64,000 nucleotides of DNA, taken from Phenylobacterium sp. Lineage in GTDB: Bacteria; Pseudomonadota; Alphaproteobacteria; Caulobacterales; Caulobacteraceae. Under the pieces are notes generated by a model. It ran no database searches. It was not told the origin of the DNA and was given only the letters and a program-made list of their open reading frames with translations. The stretch's first letter is position 1. Each line of letters begins with the position of its first letter. The stretch lies in the NCBI RefSeq assembly GCF_030681155.1, contig NZ_JAUXXE010000056.1, positions 61,616 through 125,615 on the forward strand, written 5' to 3'. Below, piece after piece: positions 1 through 9,489 of this stretch. The translations under genes and the position numbers were made by a program.

Positions 1-1980
1 TTGGAACGGGTCGAAATCCTGAAAGGGCCGCAAGGCACGCTGTTCGGCAAGAACACCTCGGCGGGCGTCATCAATGTCATCACCAAGGCGCCATCGTTCG
101 AGTTTGGAGCCGATGCGGAACTGACCTTTGGCAATTACGGCGCCCGGGGCCTGTCGGCCAGCGTGACCGGCCCGATCGCCGGCGATGTGATGGCCGGGCG
201 GCTGTATGTCGCCAAGCGCGAACGTGACGGTTTCGCCGACGTCCTGGTCGGCGCTGGACCCCGAACCCGGACCGACGACACCGACCAGAACTACTACACC
301 GTTCGGGGCCAACTGCTGATCGCGCCCACTGACGCGTTGGTGGTGAAGGTCCTGGCCGACCTCTCCGAGCGGGACGAGCATTGCTGCGTCAACTTCGTCA
401 CCGTGGCCGGTCCCACCGCGCCGTTGGTCGATGCACTGGCCGCCGACAATGGTGTGATCCGTCCACCTAACCCCTATGCGCGCGTCGCGAACGCGAACCG
501 CGACATGGGGTCCAAGATCAGCGACCGAGGCGTTTCGGCGCAGCTCGACTGGGAGATCAACGAGAACGTCGCTTTGACCTCGATCACGGCCTATCGCGAG
601 TGGCGCGCTGAGAACGGCTCCGACATCGACTTCTCGTCCGCTGACATCTGGTATCGGTCCGCCGACGGCTCGAGCTTCAGCCAGATAAAGTCGCTGTCGC
701 AGGAACTCCGGCTTGCCGGTGCAACGGACAAAATCAACTGGTTGGTCGGGTTCTTCTATTCCGACGAGGCCCTGCTTGCGCGCGCTGCGACAACTTTCGG
801 CAGCGCCTACGAACCCTATTTCAGCCTGCTGCTGTCGCAAGGGACCAATCCAGCTCTGGTCTCGGCGCTCACCGGCCTGCCTGCCGGGACCAACTTCCCG
901 GCCGGCCAGGGGCCCCGCGACAGCTATGATCACAGCTCGAAGGGCTGGGCCCTGTTCACCAACAATAGCTGGAAGGTGACCGACGCCTTCGAACTGACGC
1001 TGGGTTTGCGCTATTCCGACGACGAGAAGACCGTCGAAAGCCACTACACCAACTCGGTCCCGGCTGCGGCCTGCGCTGCGGCCATCGCCCGTCCGATTCC
1101 GCCAGCGGCCCGCGCCGCGCTCTGCGCGCCGCACTCGGACCCAGCGTTCAACAACGTGGTCACCCACCAGAAGCAGGACGAGGGCCGCTGGAGTGGCACC
1201 CTGAAAGGCGCCTATCGGTTCAATGAAAGCGTAATGGCCTACGCTTCCTACGCCGAGGGCTTCAAGAGCGGAGGCTTCAACCTCGACCGCTCGCGGCTGG
1301 CCATTGGGGTCATCGATCCCAACACCAGCTTCCCGGCCGAGACGGTGACAAGCTACGAGCTGGGTGTGAAGACCAACACCCTCGGCTACGGGTTGGTGGC
1401 GAACGCCACGATCTTCCACCAGACCTTCGAGGACTTCCAGCTCAACACCTATACGGGGATCAGCTGGCTGGTGGCTTCGATCCCCGAGGTCGTCTCCCGC
1501 GGCGTCGACTTCGACCTCATGTGGCGCACGCCGGTTGAGGGCCTCAGCTTTTCCGGCGGGGTGACCTACGCGGAGACCCAATTTGGAGATTTCACGCCGC
1601 CGGCTGGCATTTCGCCGCGCCTACCCAACACCCGCCTCTCCTACGCGCCGCTTTGGTCCAGCGCCGGGACCGTGAACTATGAAAAGCCGATCAGCGACAC
1701 TCTGGAATTCCGGGCCAGCATTTCGGCGAAGTACACGTCGGAGTACAACACCGGCTCGAACCTGGATCCGCTAAAGTCTCAGAAGCCGATGACTCTGGTC
1801 AATGCACGGTTGGTGCTCGGCTCGATTGATGAGCGCTGGTCGGCCGAGCTGTGGTCCCAGAACCTGACCGATGAAGACTATCATCAGGTCGTCGTCGATC
1901 AGCCGCTGCAGACGGGCACCTTCGCCACCTTCCTGGCTCCACCGCGCACCTACGGCCTGACCTTGAGGGCCAAGTTCTAG
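1..1980 (+). CDS. TonB-dependent receptor, 5' end missing
   Basis: Outer-membrane receptor for energised uptake of a siderophore or other nutrient. The window opens inside the plug domain: residues 2-30 carry the plug signature (ERVEILKGPQGTLFGKNTSA, then INVITK). A long beta-barrel follows and the protein ends in aromatic F (LRAKF), the usual Omp85-recognised C-terminus. The signal peptide, TonB box and start of the plug lie before base 1, so the TTG at base 1 is not the real start. It is followed after 9 bp by an acyl-CoA dehydrogenase and a CoA ligase on the same strand. In sphingomonads and caulobacters such receptors often sit with catabolic genes, so the substrate may be organic rather than iron; that is inference. 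Confidence 0.93.
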   Translation: MERVEILKGPQGTLFGKNTSAGVINVITKAPSFEFGADAELTFGNYGARGLSASVTGPIAGDVMAGRLYVAKRERDGFADVLVGAGPRTRTDDTDQNYYTVRGQLLIAPTDALVVKVLADLSERDEHCCVNFVTVAGPTAPLVDALAADNGVIRPPNPYARVANANRDMGSKISDRGVSAQLDWEINENVALTSITAYREWRAENGSDIDFSSADIWYRSADGSSFSQIKSLSQELRLAGATDKINWLVGFFYSDEALLARAATTFGSAYEPYFSLLLSQGTNPALVSALTGLPAGTNFPAGQGPRDSYDHSSKGWALFTNNSWKVTDAFELTLGLRYSDDEKTVESHYTNSVPAAACAAAIARPIPPAARAALCAPHSDPAFNNVVTHQKQDEGRWSGTLKGAYRFNESVMAYASYAEGFKSGGFNLDRSRLAIGVIDPNTSFPAETVTSYELGVKTNTLGYGLVANATIFHQTFEDFQLNTYTGISWLVASIPEVVSRGVDFDLMWRTPVEGLSFSGGVTYAETQFGDFTPPAGISPRLPNTRLSYAPLWSSAGTVNYEKPISDTLEFRASISAKYTSEYNTGSNLDPLKSQKPMTLVNARLVLGSIDERWSAELWSQNLTDEDYHQVVVDQPLQTGTFATFLAPPRTYGLTLRAKF

Positions 1981-1989
1981 GAGGCGGCC

Positions 1990-3174
1990 GTGAACCTCGA
2001 CCTCACGAATGAGGAGGTGGCGTTCCGTGACGAGGTTCGCGCCTTCCTCGACGCCTCACTGAGCCCAGAGCTCCGTGAGGTCGGGCGCCGGGCCACCAGC
2101 GTCTTCACTGACAAGCAGCACAGCTTGCCTTGGCAGAAAATCCTGCACGCCAAGGGCTGGGCCGCGCCCTCCTGGCCTGTCGAGTATGGCGGGCCTGGGT
2201 GGGGCGTGATGCAGCGGCACATCTTTGCCGCCGAGTGCGCGCGGGCTGGCGCGCCGGGCCTGGCGCCTATGGGGCTGCGGATGGTGGGGCCGGTGATCAT
2301 GGGGTTCGGCACGCCCGAGCAGAAGGCGCATTATCTGCCGCGGATACTCTCGGGGGAGGATTACTGGTGTCAGGGCTATTCGGAGCCGCAGGCCGGCTCT
2401 GATCTAGCCGCGCTGGCGTTGCGGGCTGTCCGCGATGGCGACGACTACGTCTTGTCGGGCTCCAAACTGTGGACCACTCACGCCCACTGGGCCAACCGGA
2501 TGTTCTGCCTGGTCCGCACCGATGCGACGGGGAAGCCGCAGGCTGGCATAACCTTCCTGCTGCTGGACATGAACACACCAGGAATTCGCGTACGCCCGAT
2601 CATCACCCTGGCCGGTGAGCACGAGGTCAACGAGGTCTTCTTTGACCAGGTGCGGGTTCCTGTCTCAGATCGGGTCGGCGAGGAGAACAAGGGCTGGACG
2701 GTCGCCAAGTACCTGCTGGAGTTCGAACGGGGCGGGAGTTCGGCGCCCGGCCTGCAAGTGATGCTTGATCGGGTGCGAGACGTCGCCTGGGAAGCTGGCC
2801 TGCTGACCGAAGCGGCTTTTCGCTCCAAGCTGATGGCGGCCGAAATCGCGGTAACCGCAATCGAAATCGCCGAACAGCGCACCCTGGCGGCGCTGGCGTC
2901 GGGCGCCAATCCGGGGCCGGCATCCTCAATGCTGAAGGCGCAAGGCGCCGAGGCCCTGCAGATGGTCGATGAACTGATGCTGGAAACCGCGGGCGCTTAC
3001 GCCGCCGCCGACCAGCCGGGGGCCCGTCAGCCTGGTTCGAACGTTGCGCCGATCGGGCCCGACGCGGCGTTGACGGCCATGCCTAGATATCTGAACGACC
3101 GCGCCGCCACGATCTATGGCGGCTCGAACGAGATCCAGCGGGACATCATCGCCCGTCTGGTGTTGGGACTTTGA
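1990..3174 (+). CDS. Acyl-CoA dehydrogenase family protein
   Basis: FAD-dependent alpha,beta-dehydrogenation of an acyl-CoA, 394 aa, normal family length. It starts at GTG 1990 with GAGGCGG just upstream. The mid-domain signature is present (YWCQGYSEPQAGSDLAAL, then SGSKLWTTHAHWANR), and the C-terminal FAD/tetramer helix reads IYGGSNEIQRDIIARLVLGL. In medium-chain enzymes the catalytic base is the Glu of an IYEGT motif; here that position is Gly, as in many catabolic FadE-like proteins, so the base must lie elsewhere or a partner subunit be needed. The stop overlaps a possible TTG of the next gene. With the downstream ligase it suggests a route of acid activation followed by desaturation. Confidence 0.93.
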   Translation: MNLDLTNEEVAFRDEVRAFLDASLSPELREVGRRATSVFTDKQHSLPWQKILHAKGWAAPSWPVEYGGPGWGVMQRHIFAAECARAGAPGLAPMGLRMVGPVIMGFGTPEQKAHYLPRILSGEDYWCQGYSEPQAGSDLAALALRAVRDGDDYVLSGSKLWTTHAHWANRMFCLVRTDATGKPQAGITFLLLDMNTPGIRVRPIITLAGEHEVNEVFFDQVRVPVSDRVGEENKGWTVAKYLLEFERGGSSAPGLQVMLDRVRDVAWEAGLLTEAAFRSKLMAAEIAVTAIEIAEQRTLAALASGANPGPASSMLKAQGAEALQMVDELMLETAGAYAAADQPGARQPGSNVAPIGPDAALTAMPRYLNDRAATIYGGSNEIQRDIIARLVLGL

Positions 3175-3188
3175 GAAAGGGACGCCCG

Positions 3189-4799
3189 ATGGCGCTGGCC
3201 ACGACCAATCAGCCCGACCAGACGATCGACTTCGAGGCCATGAGGACCTTGGCCGACATACCTCGCTACCACGCCCAGCGACGGCCGACGTCAATAGCCC
3301 TGGTCTTCGAAGGGCGCGAAACAACCTTCGCCGAGTTCGACCGCCGCACGAACCAGGCGGCCCAGGCGCTGCTCGCCGAAGGCCTGGGGAAGGGCGACCG
3401 GATCGCCTATCTCGGGAAGAACAGCGACCACTATTTCGAACTGTTGTTTGGGGCTGCCAAGGTCGGGGTGGTCATGGCGCCGATCGGCTGGCGTTTGGCG
3501 CCGCCGGAGGTCGCCTATATCGCCGGCGACGCGCGGGCCAGGATGCTGTTCGTCGGGCCTGAGGTGTTGGAGAACGCCCGTCAAATCGCGCCTGAGCTTC
3601 CCGGTGTGAAGATTGTGGCCATGGAGGCTGGCCTATCTGGATGGCCGACCTTCGAAGCTTGGCGCGACGCCCAGCCGGCGCGCGATCCTCAACTGCCGAT
3701 CGAGGAGCGCGATGTCGCCGTACAGCTCTACACCTCGGGTACGACAGGACGTCCGAAGGGAGCGATGCTGAGCCACCTCAACATTTTGGGCGGCCGACGC
3801 AAGGCGGCCGAGGCCGAGATGGCGTGGAACCGCTGGGGGCCGGACGACATCAGCCTGGTGGCCATGCCGGTTGGGCATATCGGCGGCACCGGCTGGGGGA
3901 TCGTCGGGCTGGTGAACGGCGCCAAGGGCGTGGTGGCGCGAGAGTTCGATCCGACCAAGGTGCTCGACTTTATCGAGCGTGACCGCATCTCCAAGATGTT
4001 CATGGTCCCCGCCGCCTTGCAGATCGTCGTCCGCCAACCAAAGGCTAGGGAGGTGGACTACAGCCGCCTCAAATACATCCTCTACGGGGCCAGCCCGATC
4101 CCGCTGGACCTGCTGCGCGAGTGCATGGAGGTCTTTGGCTGCGGCTTTTGCCAGCAGTACGGCATGACCGAGACCTGCGGCACCATCGTCTATCTCCCGC
4201 CGGAGGACCACGATCCCAACGGGACGCCGCGGATGCGCGCCGCGGGCCTGCCGATGCCGGGCGTCGAGTTGAAGATCGTCGATGATGCGGGCGCGAGCCT
4301 GCCGGTCAATACAGTCGGCGAGGTTGCAGTCCGCTCGGTTTCCAACATGGCGGGCTATTGGCGGTTGCCCGACGCTACGGCGGCGACGGTGGGCGAGGAC
4401 GGTTGGCTGCGAACCGGTGACGCCGGCTACCTGGACGAGGATGGCTATCTCTTCATCCACGATCGGGTGAAGGACATGATCATCTCGGGTGCGGAGAACA
4501 TCTATCCGGCCGAGGTGGAGAGCGCCGTTTATGGGCATCCGGATGTGGCCGAAGTCGCGGTGATCGGCATACCGGATGATGTCTGGGGGGAGGCGGTGAA
4601 AGCCATCGTGGTCCGGAAACCAGGAACCACACCGGACCCGGAGAGCATCATCGCCTTCGCTCGTTCGCGGATAGCGGCGTTCAAATCACCCAAGAGCGTC
4701 GACTTCATTGAGGCCTTGCCTCGCAACGCATCGGGGAAAATTCTGCGGCGCGAACTTCGCGAGCCCTACTGGGCCGGCCGGACGCGGCGCGTGAACTAG
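3189..4799 (+). CDS. AMP-dependent acyl-CoA synthetase/ligase
   Basis: ANL-superfamily ligase, 536 aa, that activates a carboxylic acid to its CoA thioester via an acyl-adenylate. The P-loop-like A3 motif is LYTSGTTGRPKGAMLSH. YGMTETCG (A5), the TGD of WLRTGDAGYLDEDGY (A7), and the hinge plus C-terminal lysine in PRNASGKILRREL (A10) are all visible. I chose ATG 3189 with GAGAAAGGG upstream over the in-frame TTG 3171. The gene is the last of the receptor/dehydrogenase/ligase run. The substrate (fatty, aromatic or steroid-side-chain acid) cannot be read from the sequence. Confidence 0.93.
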   Translation: MALATTNQPDQTIDFEAMRTLADIPRYHAQRRPTSIALVFEGRETTFAEFDRRTNQAAQALLAEGLGKGDRIAYLGKNSDHYFELLFGAAKVGVVMAPIGWRLAPPEVAYIAGDARARMLFVGPEVLENARQIAPELPGVKIVAMEAGLSGWPTFEAWRDAQPARDPQLPIEERDVAVQLYTSGTTGRPKGAMLSHLNILGGRRKAAEAEMAWNRWGPDDISLVAMPVGHIGGTGWGIVGLVNGAKGVVAREFDPTKVLDFIERDRISKMFMVPAALQIVVRQPKAREVDYSRLKYILYGASPIPLDLLRECMEVFGCGFCQQYGMTETCGTIVYLPPEDHDPNGTPRMRAAGLPMPGVELKIVDDAGASLPVNTVGEVAVRSVSNMAGYWRLPDATAATVGEDGWLRTGDAGYLDEDGYLFIHDRVKDMIISGAENIYPAEVESAVYGHPDVAEVAVIGIPDDVWGEAVKAIVVRKPGTTPDPESIIAFARSRIAAFKSPKSVDFIEALPRNASGKILRRELREPYWAGRTRRVN

Positions 4800-5185
4800 G
4801 CGACTAAACGCGGAGGTCTAGGACGTGGCGCTCTTGCGGACGTTCCGTTGCGTGGAGGTCGTCAGACCAGCACGCGGTGCGATAATGACGCCCGTGCGCC
4901 TCCACGCCACGCCGCACTGGCGGGCCGAGGGCAAGAAGGGCCGCGGCGGGCGCCTTTGAGGGGGCTGGCACAGGTGGCGGGAATTTCATGTCTTGGCCCA
5001 GTAGAGGCACCGGTGGCCCCACGCCTTGCTGCGCGGGGCCGGTCGAGGAATGATCGGGCTTCGCCCAATCGACCCGGCGTCACGGGGGGTGCTGAGCCAG
5101 GTTCACTCAGTGAATCGCGCCGCCTCGCTCGCGACGATCAGGCCTAACCCGCAGATCACCGGGTGATTTACCCGAGTCGGCGACG
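4800..5185. other. Gene-free gap between convergent genes
   Basis: No ORF with family resemblance or a good ribosome site. Two inverted repeats are visible: GCGTGGAGG at 4850-4858 paired with CCTCCACGC at 4899-4907, and the 13-bp palindrome TTCACTCAGTGAA at 5102-5114. Neither is followed by a T-run. The first could form a long imperfect stem ending the upstream operon; the second resembles a small operator, but no promoter faces away from it. Confidence 0.5.
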
Positions 5186-6481
5186 TCACTTGGCGCTGGG
5201 CTCGAGCCGGCGAACCGGGGGCGGGCGCCAGGCGCCCGTCAGGGCCGCGTCCTTCGGAGCATGCAAGCGAAGAACCAGGGCGAACTCCCCGAGGGGAGCG
5301 GGAAGCCAGTTGGCAGCCAAACCCGACGAGGGCGGCGTGTGTTGAATCCGCAGGGACAATTCGCCGTTAGGTTCTGGCTGCGGACGGTCGCGGTCGCTCA
5401 AGGCGTAGCGATGCAACAAGAGTTCTCCATGCGCCGGGCGGCGCTGAAGCGACAGTGACCAAAAGGCGCCAACTGGTGGCGTGTCGCCGGGAGCAAATCG
5501 GCATTCGTATCGCTCGGCGCCGTTGAAGGGGCGTCCGGTATCGTCCACCTCGCAGGCGAAGTGCAGAATGCTCTCGGCCGCCGCGGCGCCCAGGCCCGAC
5601 AGGGCGGCTGCTGCATACGCAAGGTGGTCATTGGGCGATGGCGAGCTGTAGAGCCGACGCCACCCGATAGCCGGCGGCGCGGGATTTGCGGCGTGTTTGA
5701 TCTTTGCGAGGCCGTCGGCCAGTCCGCGGATCGTGGCTTGGTATTCCTTGCTGTCATGCGGCGGCGGCGCATAGGGCTTTCCGGGCGCGACATTGATCAG
5801 GGCGAGAGCCTCAAGATCGGCGGCGACGCGCGCGTGGGGATGGCGGGCCAGGAGGACCGCCAGCCGATGCAGGAATATCTCGGGGGGGAGATTGCCGATC
5901 GCCTCAATGGAGGCCTTGGCAGGGGGTTCCAGAACGGGCGGCGCAAAGGCCGATCCGTAGCTCGGCTCCTCGTAGGGCCGGATGCGCTGCGCGGCCAGGA
6001 GGTCTCGGGCCGCCTCCCGGTCAGCAATGCTGTCGGCGGCGAGCCGGGTGACCATCCATACCGCGTCGGTCCTCGCCCGAAGCACCGTCAGCCCCAGCTT
6101 CGGATCGGTTTGCCCCCGGGGACCGGCGAGCACCAGGCCCACGCCCTCGGCTGGATTGGCCCGTGGGGCGGGCACGGTTTCTCCCCAGGCGTCAATCAAG
6201 GTCAGGGTGAGGTGACGCCCTTCGACCGGCGGCATGGTGATGACCATCGGTCCGCTGGAAAGATCGATCCAGGCGCTCGACTGCACCATGCGAGGATCGC
6301 CGTCCCGCAGCCCGGGCGCTACGTCGGCGGCGTCGTCTGGCAGGTGCAGGACCTGGTTGGCGCCCACGGGATGGGCGCGCCGAACCAGATCGACAAGCAC
6401 GAGGGGAAAGCCGAACACGAACGCGTCGGCGGCGATCCTTCGGATCTCGTGCGGGGCGAGTGTATGGTCAAAGTCCGTCAA
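5186..6481 (-). CDS. DUF1254/DUF1214 domain protein
   Basis: Predicted protein of the DUF1254-DUF1214 family, about 431 aa. The N-terminal part (YAPGE-type region rendered as AFVFGFPLVLVDLVRR, then SSAWIDLSSGPMVITMPP and GRHLTLTLIDAWGE) is the DUF1254 pattern. The C-terminal part (GAFWSLSLQRRPAHGELLLHRYALSDRD) is the DUF1214 pattern. I prefer TTG 6481, preceded by GGGAGG at 8 nt, over the longer GTG 6505, which has poor spacing. No signal peptide is clear, although many family members are exported. The biochemical role of the family is not established. It lies downstream of and co-oriented with the kor operon, with 130 bp between. Confidence 0.8.
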   Translation of the reverse strand: MTDFDHTLAPHEIRRIAADAFVFGFPLVLVDLVRRAHPVGANQVLHLPDDAADVAPGLRDGDPRMVQSSAWIDLSSGPMVITMPPVEGRHLTLTLIDAWGETVPAPRANPAEGVGLVLAGPRGQTDPKLGLTVLRARTDAVWMVTRLAADSIADREAARDLLAAQRIRPYEEPSYGSAFAPPVLEPPAKASIEAIGNLPPEIFLHRLAVLLARHPHARVAADLEALALINVAPGKPYAPPPHDSKEYQATIRGLADGLAKIKHAANPAPPAIGWRRLYSSPSPNDHLAYAAAALSGLGAAAAESILHFACEVDDTGRPFNGAERYECRFAPGDTPPVGAFWSLSLQRRPAHGELLLHRYALSDRDRPQPEPNGELSLRIQHTPPSSGLAANWLPAPLGEFALVLRLHAPKDAALTGAWRPPPVRRLEPSAK

Positions 6482-6610
6482 GACGGGAGCCTCCCGTTGA
6501 CCCACACTTCCAGCGCCGGGACGGCCAAGCCATCCGGTTAAACCCCTGCCTCGCGTGCCGGGCGAGGGGAGAAGGCCGTCAGGATACGGTCATATCGGGT
6601 GGTTTTGCGC

Positions 6611-7666
6611 CTAGCGCAGCGAAGCGTTGAGCTTGGCGAGCGCCGCGGCTCCGGGGGTGAGTTCACGCTCCGTGAGCGTGTTGAGCGGCGCCGAAACCGT
6701 GCCGAGGTTCTCGTGCAGATCGCGCGCCTCTGGGTCCAGGAACAGCAGGCCAGTGACAATTTCGCCCAACGCCTGTCGAGACTGAAGATAGGCGAGCGCG
6801 CCGATGCGGTCCGAGGGATCGTAGTGCGCGGCCAGCTTATGAAGTTGCAGAACTGACCCGTCATGCTGGGTGACCGGGACCGTCTCGCCGGGCGCGTAGT
6901 CGACTGTGATGGCGTCGCGGTGAGGGATCAGGTCCATCCTGTTCACTGCCTCATTGTGTTCGCGCACATAGTCGTAGGACTTGGTCGAACCGGCGTGGTT
7001 GTTGAACTGCACGCACGGGCTGACGCAGTCGATGAAGGCCGCGCCGCGATGGCTGAGCGCGGCCTTGATCAGCGGCACAAGTTGGGCCTTGTCGCCGGAA
7101 AAGGACCGGGCAACGAAGGTCGCGCCCATCTGCAGAGCAAGGCTGACGAGATCGATCCCGGCGTCGTGGTTGATCACGCCCTTCTTGGACTTCGAGCCCT
7201 TGTCGGAGGTGGCCGAGAACTGGCCCTTGGTGAGCCCGTAAACGCCGTTGTTCTCGACGATGTAGAGCATGTTCACGCCGCGCCGGATCGAGTGCGCGAA
7301 CTGGCCAAGACCGATCGAGGCCGAATCCCCGTCGCCGGAGACGCCCAGATAGATCAGGTCGCGATTGGCCAGGTTGGCGCCGGTGAGCACAGACGGCATC
7401 CGGCCGTGGACCGTGTTGAACCCGTGAGAATTGCCAAGAAAGTAGTCCGGGGTTTTCGACGAGCAACCGATCCCCGACAGCTTGGCGATCCGGTGCGGCG
7501 GAAGGTCGAGTTCGTAGCAGGCCTGGATGATCGCCGCCGAAATCGAGTCGTGGCCGCAGCCGGCGCAGAGGGTTGAGACTGAGCCCTCGTAGTCGCGACG
7601 CGTATAGCCCAGCGCGTTCTCAGCCAGCTTCGGGTGATGCAGCTGAGGTTTGGTGATGTAGGTCAT
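6611..7666 (-). CDS. korB: 2-oxoacid:acceptor oxidoreductase, beta subunit (TPP-binding)
   Basis: Beta subunit (351 aa) of a 2-oxoglutarate- or pyruvate-type ferredoxin oxidoreductase, which decarboxylates a 2-oxoacid to acyl-CoA and passes electrons to an iron-sulfur cluster. TPP/Mg binding is seen as GVSGDGDSASIGLG (residues 108-121) and ENNGVYGLTKG (138-148). Cluster cysteines are C34 and C37 (LCAGCGHDS), C68 (GIGCSS) and C214/C218 near CVSPC. The start ATG 7666 overlaps the stop of the alpha subunit by 4 bp (ATGA), so the two are translationally coupled. The large subunit is of the KorA type, so 2-oxoglutarate is the more likely substrate. Confidence 0.93.
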   Translation of the reverse strand: MTYITKPQLHHPKLAENALGYTRRDYEGSVSTLCAGCGHDSISAAIIQACYELDLPPHRIAKLSGIGCSSKTPDYFLGNSHGFNTVHGRMPSVLTGANLANRDLIYLGVSGDGDSASIGLGQFAHSIRRGVNMLYIVENNGVYGLTKGQFSATSDKGSKSKKGVINHDAGIDLVSLALQMGATFVARSFSGDKAQLVPLIKAALSHRGAAFIDCVSPCVQFNNHAGSTKSYDYVREHNEAVNRMDLIPHRDAITVDYAPGETVPVTQHDGSVLQLHKLAAHYDPSDRIGALAYLQSRQALGEIVTGLLFLDPEARDLHENLGTVSAPLNTLTERELTPGAAALAKLNASLR

Positions 7667-9489
7667 TCGGCGGCCTCGGGAACCTGCCGGCGGTCAGTCA
7701 TCAAGGCTTCGACTGCGCTGGAGATGAAGCGGGCGGTGATCGGGGTGCCATCGTAGTGCAGCACGGCGGTCAGCCGCGACGGGTCGATATCGCCCTCGTT
7801 GATCAGTAGGGTGCGAAGCTGGCCGTCGCGGTTCTGCTCGATGACGAAGATTCTATCGTGAGCAGCGACGAAGGCGAACACCTCGTCAGGGAAGGGGTAG
7901 GCCCGCACTCGGAGAGCGTCGAGGTGGAGACCCCGATGCTCCAGAGCATCCAAGGCCTCATGGACCGCTGGAGTGCTGGATCCGAAGAAGATCACCCCGT
8001 CGCGGGTCGCGCGCTTGGCGTCGCGTCGGATGGGGGCTGGAACCAGGCCTCGCGCCGTGTCGAACTTGCGCAGCAGACGTTCCATGTTCCCGACGTAGAC
8101 CGAGCCCTCCTCGCTGTAGCGGGCATAGGGGTTGCGAGAGGTCCCACGGGTGAAATAGCCGCCCTTGGTCGGGTGGGTGCCAGGGTAGGTGCGATAGGGG
8201 ATGCCGTCGCCGTCGACCTCGAGGTAGCGTCCAAAATCGCGGCCAGCCTCCAGATCGTCGTAGGTCATGACCTTTCCGCGATCGAGCTTGCGGCTGTCGT
8301 CCCATTCGAAGGGCTTGGTCAGCCACTCGTTCATGCCGATATCCAGGTCGAGCATGACGAAGATCGTGGTCTGGAGCCGATCGGCCAGGTCGAAGGCCAA
8401 GCTTCCCATTTCAAAGCATTCGCCCGGATCGGCCGGCAGCAGCAGCGGATGCTTGGAATCTCCGTGCCCCGAATAGGCGGCGGCCAGCAGGTCGGCTTGT
8501 TGGGTTCGGGTCGGCATGCCGGTCGAGGGGCCGCCGCGTTGAACATCGAAGATCACAGCCGGAATCTCGGCGAAGTAGGAGAGGCCGATGAACTCGGTCA
8601 TCAACGAAATTCCAGGACCGGAGGTGGCCGTGAAGGCGCGTGCGCCGTTCCACCCCGCGCCGATCACGATGCCGATGGAGGCGATCTCGTCCTCGGCCTG
8701 GACGATGGCGTAGCGAGCCTTGTCAGTCCTTGGTTCGATGCGCAGGTCTTCACAGTAGCCGGTGAAGGCTTCGGCAAGCGATGTCGAGGGCGTGATCGGA
8801 TACCAGGCGCAGACCGTGGCGCCGCCATAGACCGCGCCTAGGGCAGCGGCGGCGTTGCCTTCCACGTAAATCCGGTCGCCCACCTTGTCGGCCCGTCGAA
8901 CGCGCAGGCGAAGAGGGCTGAGATGCTCGGCGACATAGTCACGGCCCATGTGCAGGGCCGCCACATTGGCCTTGATCAGCCGTTCCTTGCCCGCGAACTG
9001 TTCGCTCAGCAGGGTCTCGATGACGCCGATCTCGATATCGAGCAGGGCGGCCAGGGCGCCGACATAGATGATGTTCTTGAAGAGCTGGCGCTCGCGCGGG
9101 AGTTGGTAGGCCGCGTTGCACATGGCGGTCAGCGGCACGCCGAGCACGGTGATGTCCTCGCGGAATTTCGACGGCGGCAGTGGCTTGGTCGAGTCGTAGA
9201 ACAGATACCCGCCGGCCTCGATCTCGGCGACGTCCCGGTCCCAGGTCTGAGGGTTCATGGCGACCATGAGGTCGACGCCGCCTCGGCGCCCCAGATGGCC
9301 AGCCTCGGTGATCCGAACCTCGAACCAAGTTGGCAGCCCCTGGATGTTGGACGGGAAGATGTTACGCGCCGCGACGGGCACACCCATGCGCAGGATCGCC
9401 TTGGCGAACATGCCGTTGGTGCTTGCCGAACCAGACCCGTTTACGTTCGCGAACTTGACGACGAAATCGTTGAGCGCCTCTAGCGGCAT
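7663..9489 (-). CDS. korA: 2-oxoacid:acceptor oxidoreductase, fused gamma-alpha subunit
   Basis: Fused gamma (about residues 1-190) and alpha (about 200-608) domains of a 2-oxoacid:acceptor oxidoreductase. The gamma part shows GSGSASTNGMFAKAILRMG and the alpha part shows AVYGGATVCAWYPITPSTSLAEAF and the EDEIASIGIVIGAGWNGARA region. I chose ATG 9489 (MPLEALNDF), which overlaps the upstream gene's stop by 10 bp; the in-frame extension to 9573 lies wholly inside the upstream gene. No separate ferredoxin domain is present. In aerobes such enzymes can bypass the NAD-linked 2-oxoglutarate dehydrogenase and make low-potential electrons or NADPH. Confidence 0.93.
   Translation of the reverse strand: MPLEALNDFVVKFANVNGSGSASTNGMFAKAILRMGVPVAARNIFPSNIQGLPTWFEVRITEAGHLGRRGGVDLMVAMNPQTWDRDVAEIEAGGYLFYDSTKPLPPSKFREDITVLGVPLTAMCNAAYQLPRERQLFKNIIYVGALAALLDIEIGVIETLLSEQFAGKERLIKANVAALHMGRDYVAEHLSPLRLRVRRADKVGDRIYVEGNAAAALGAVYGGATVCAWYPITPSTSLAEAFTGYCEDLRIEPRTDKARYAIVQAEDEIASIGIVIGAGWNGARAFTATSGPGISLMTEFIGLSYFAEIPAVIFDVQRGGPSTGMPTRTQQADLLAAAYSGHGDSKHPLLLPADPGECFEMGSLAFDLADRLQTTIFVMLDLDIGMNEWLTKPFEWDDSRKLDRGKVMTYDDLEAGRDFGRYLEVDGDGIPYRTYPGTHPTKGGYFTRGTSRNPYARYSEEGSVYVGNMERLLRKFDTARGLVPAPIRRDAKRATRDGVIFFGSSTPAVHEALDALEHRGLHLDALRVRAYPFPDEVFAFVAAHDRIFVIEQNRDGQLRTLLINEGDIDPSRLTAVLHYDGTPITARFISSAVEALMTDRRQVPEAAE

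Noticed and set aside
5102..5114. Palindrome TTCACTCAGTGAA as a regulator site
   Set aside because: It lies between the ends of two convergent genes, with no promoter or start nearby, and 13 bp can occur by chance.
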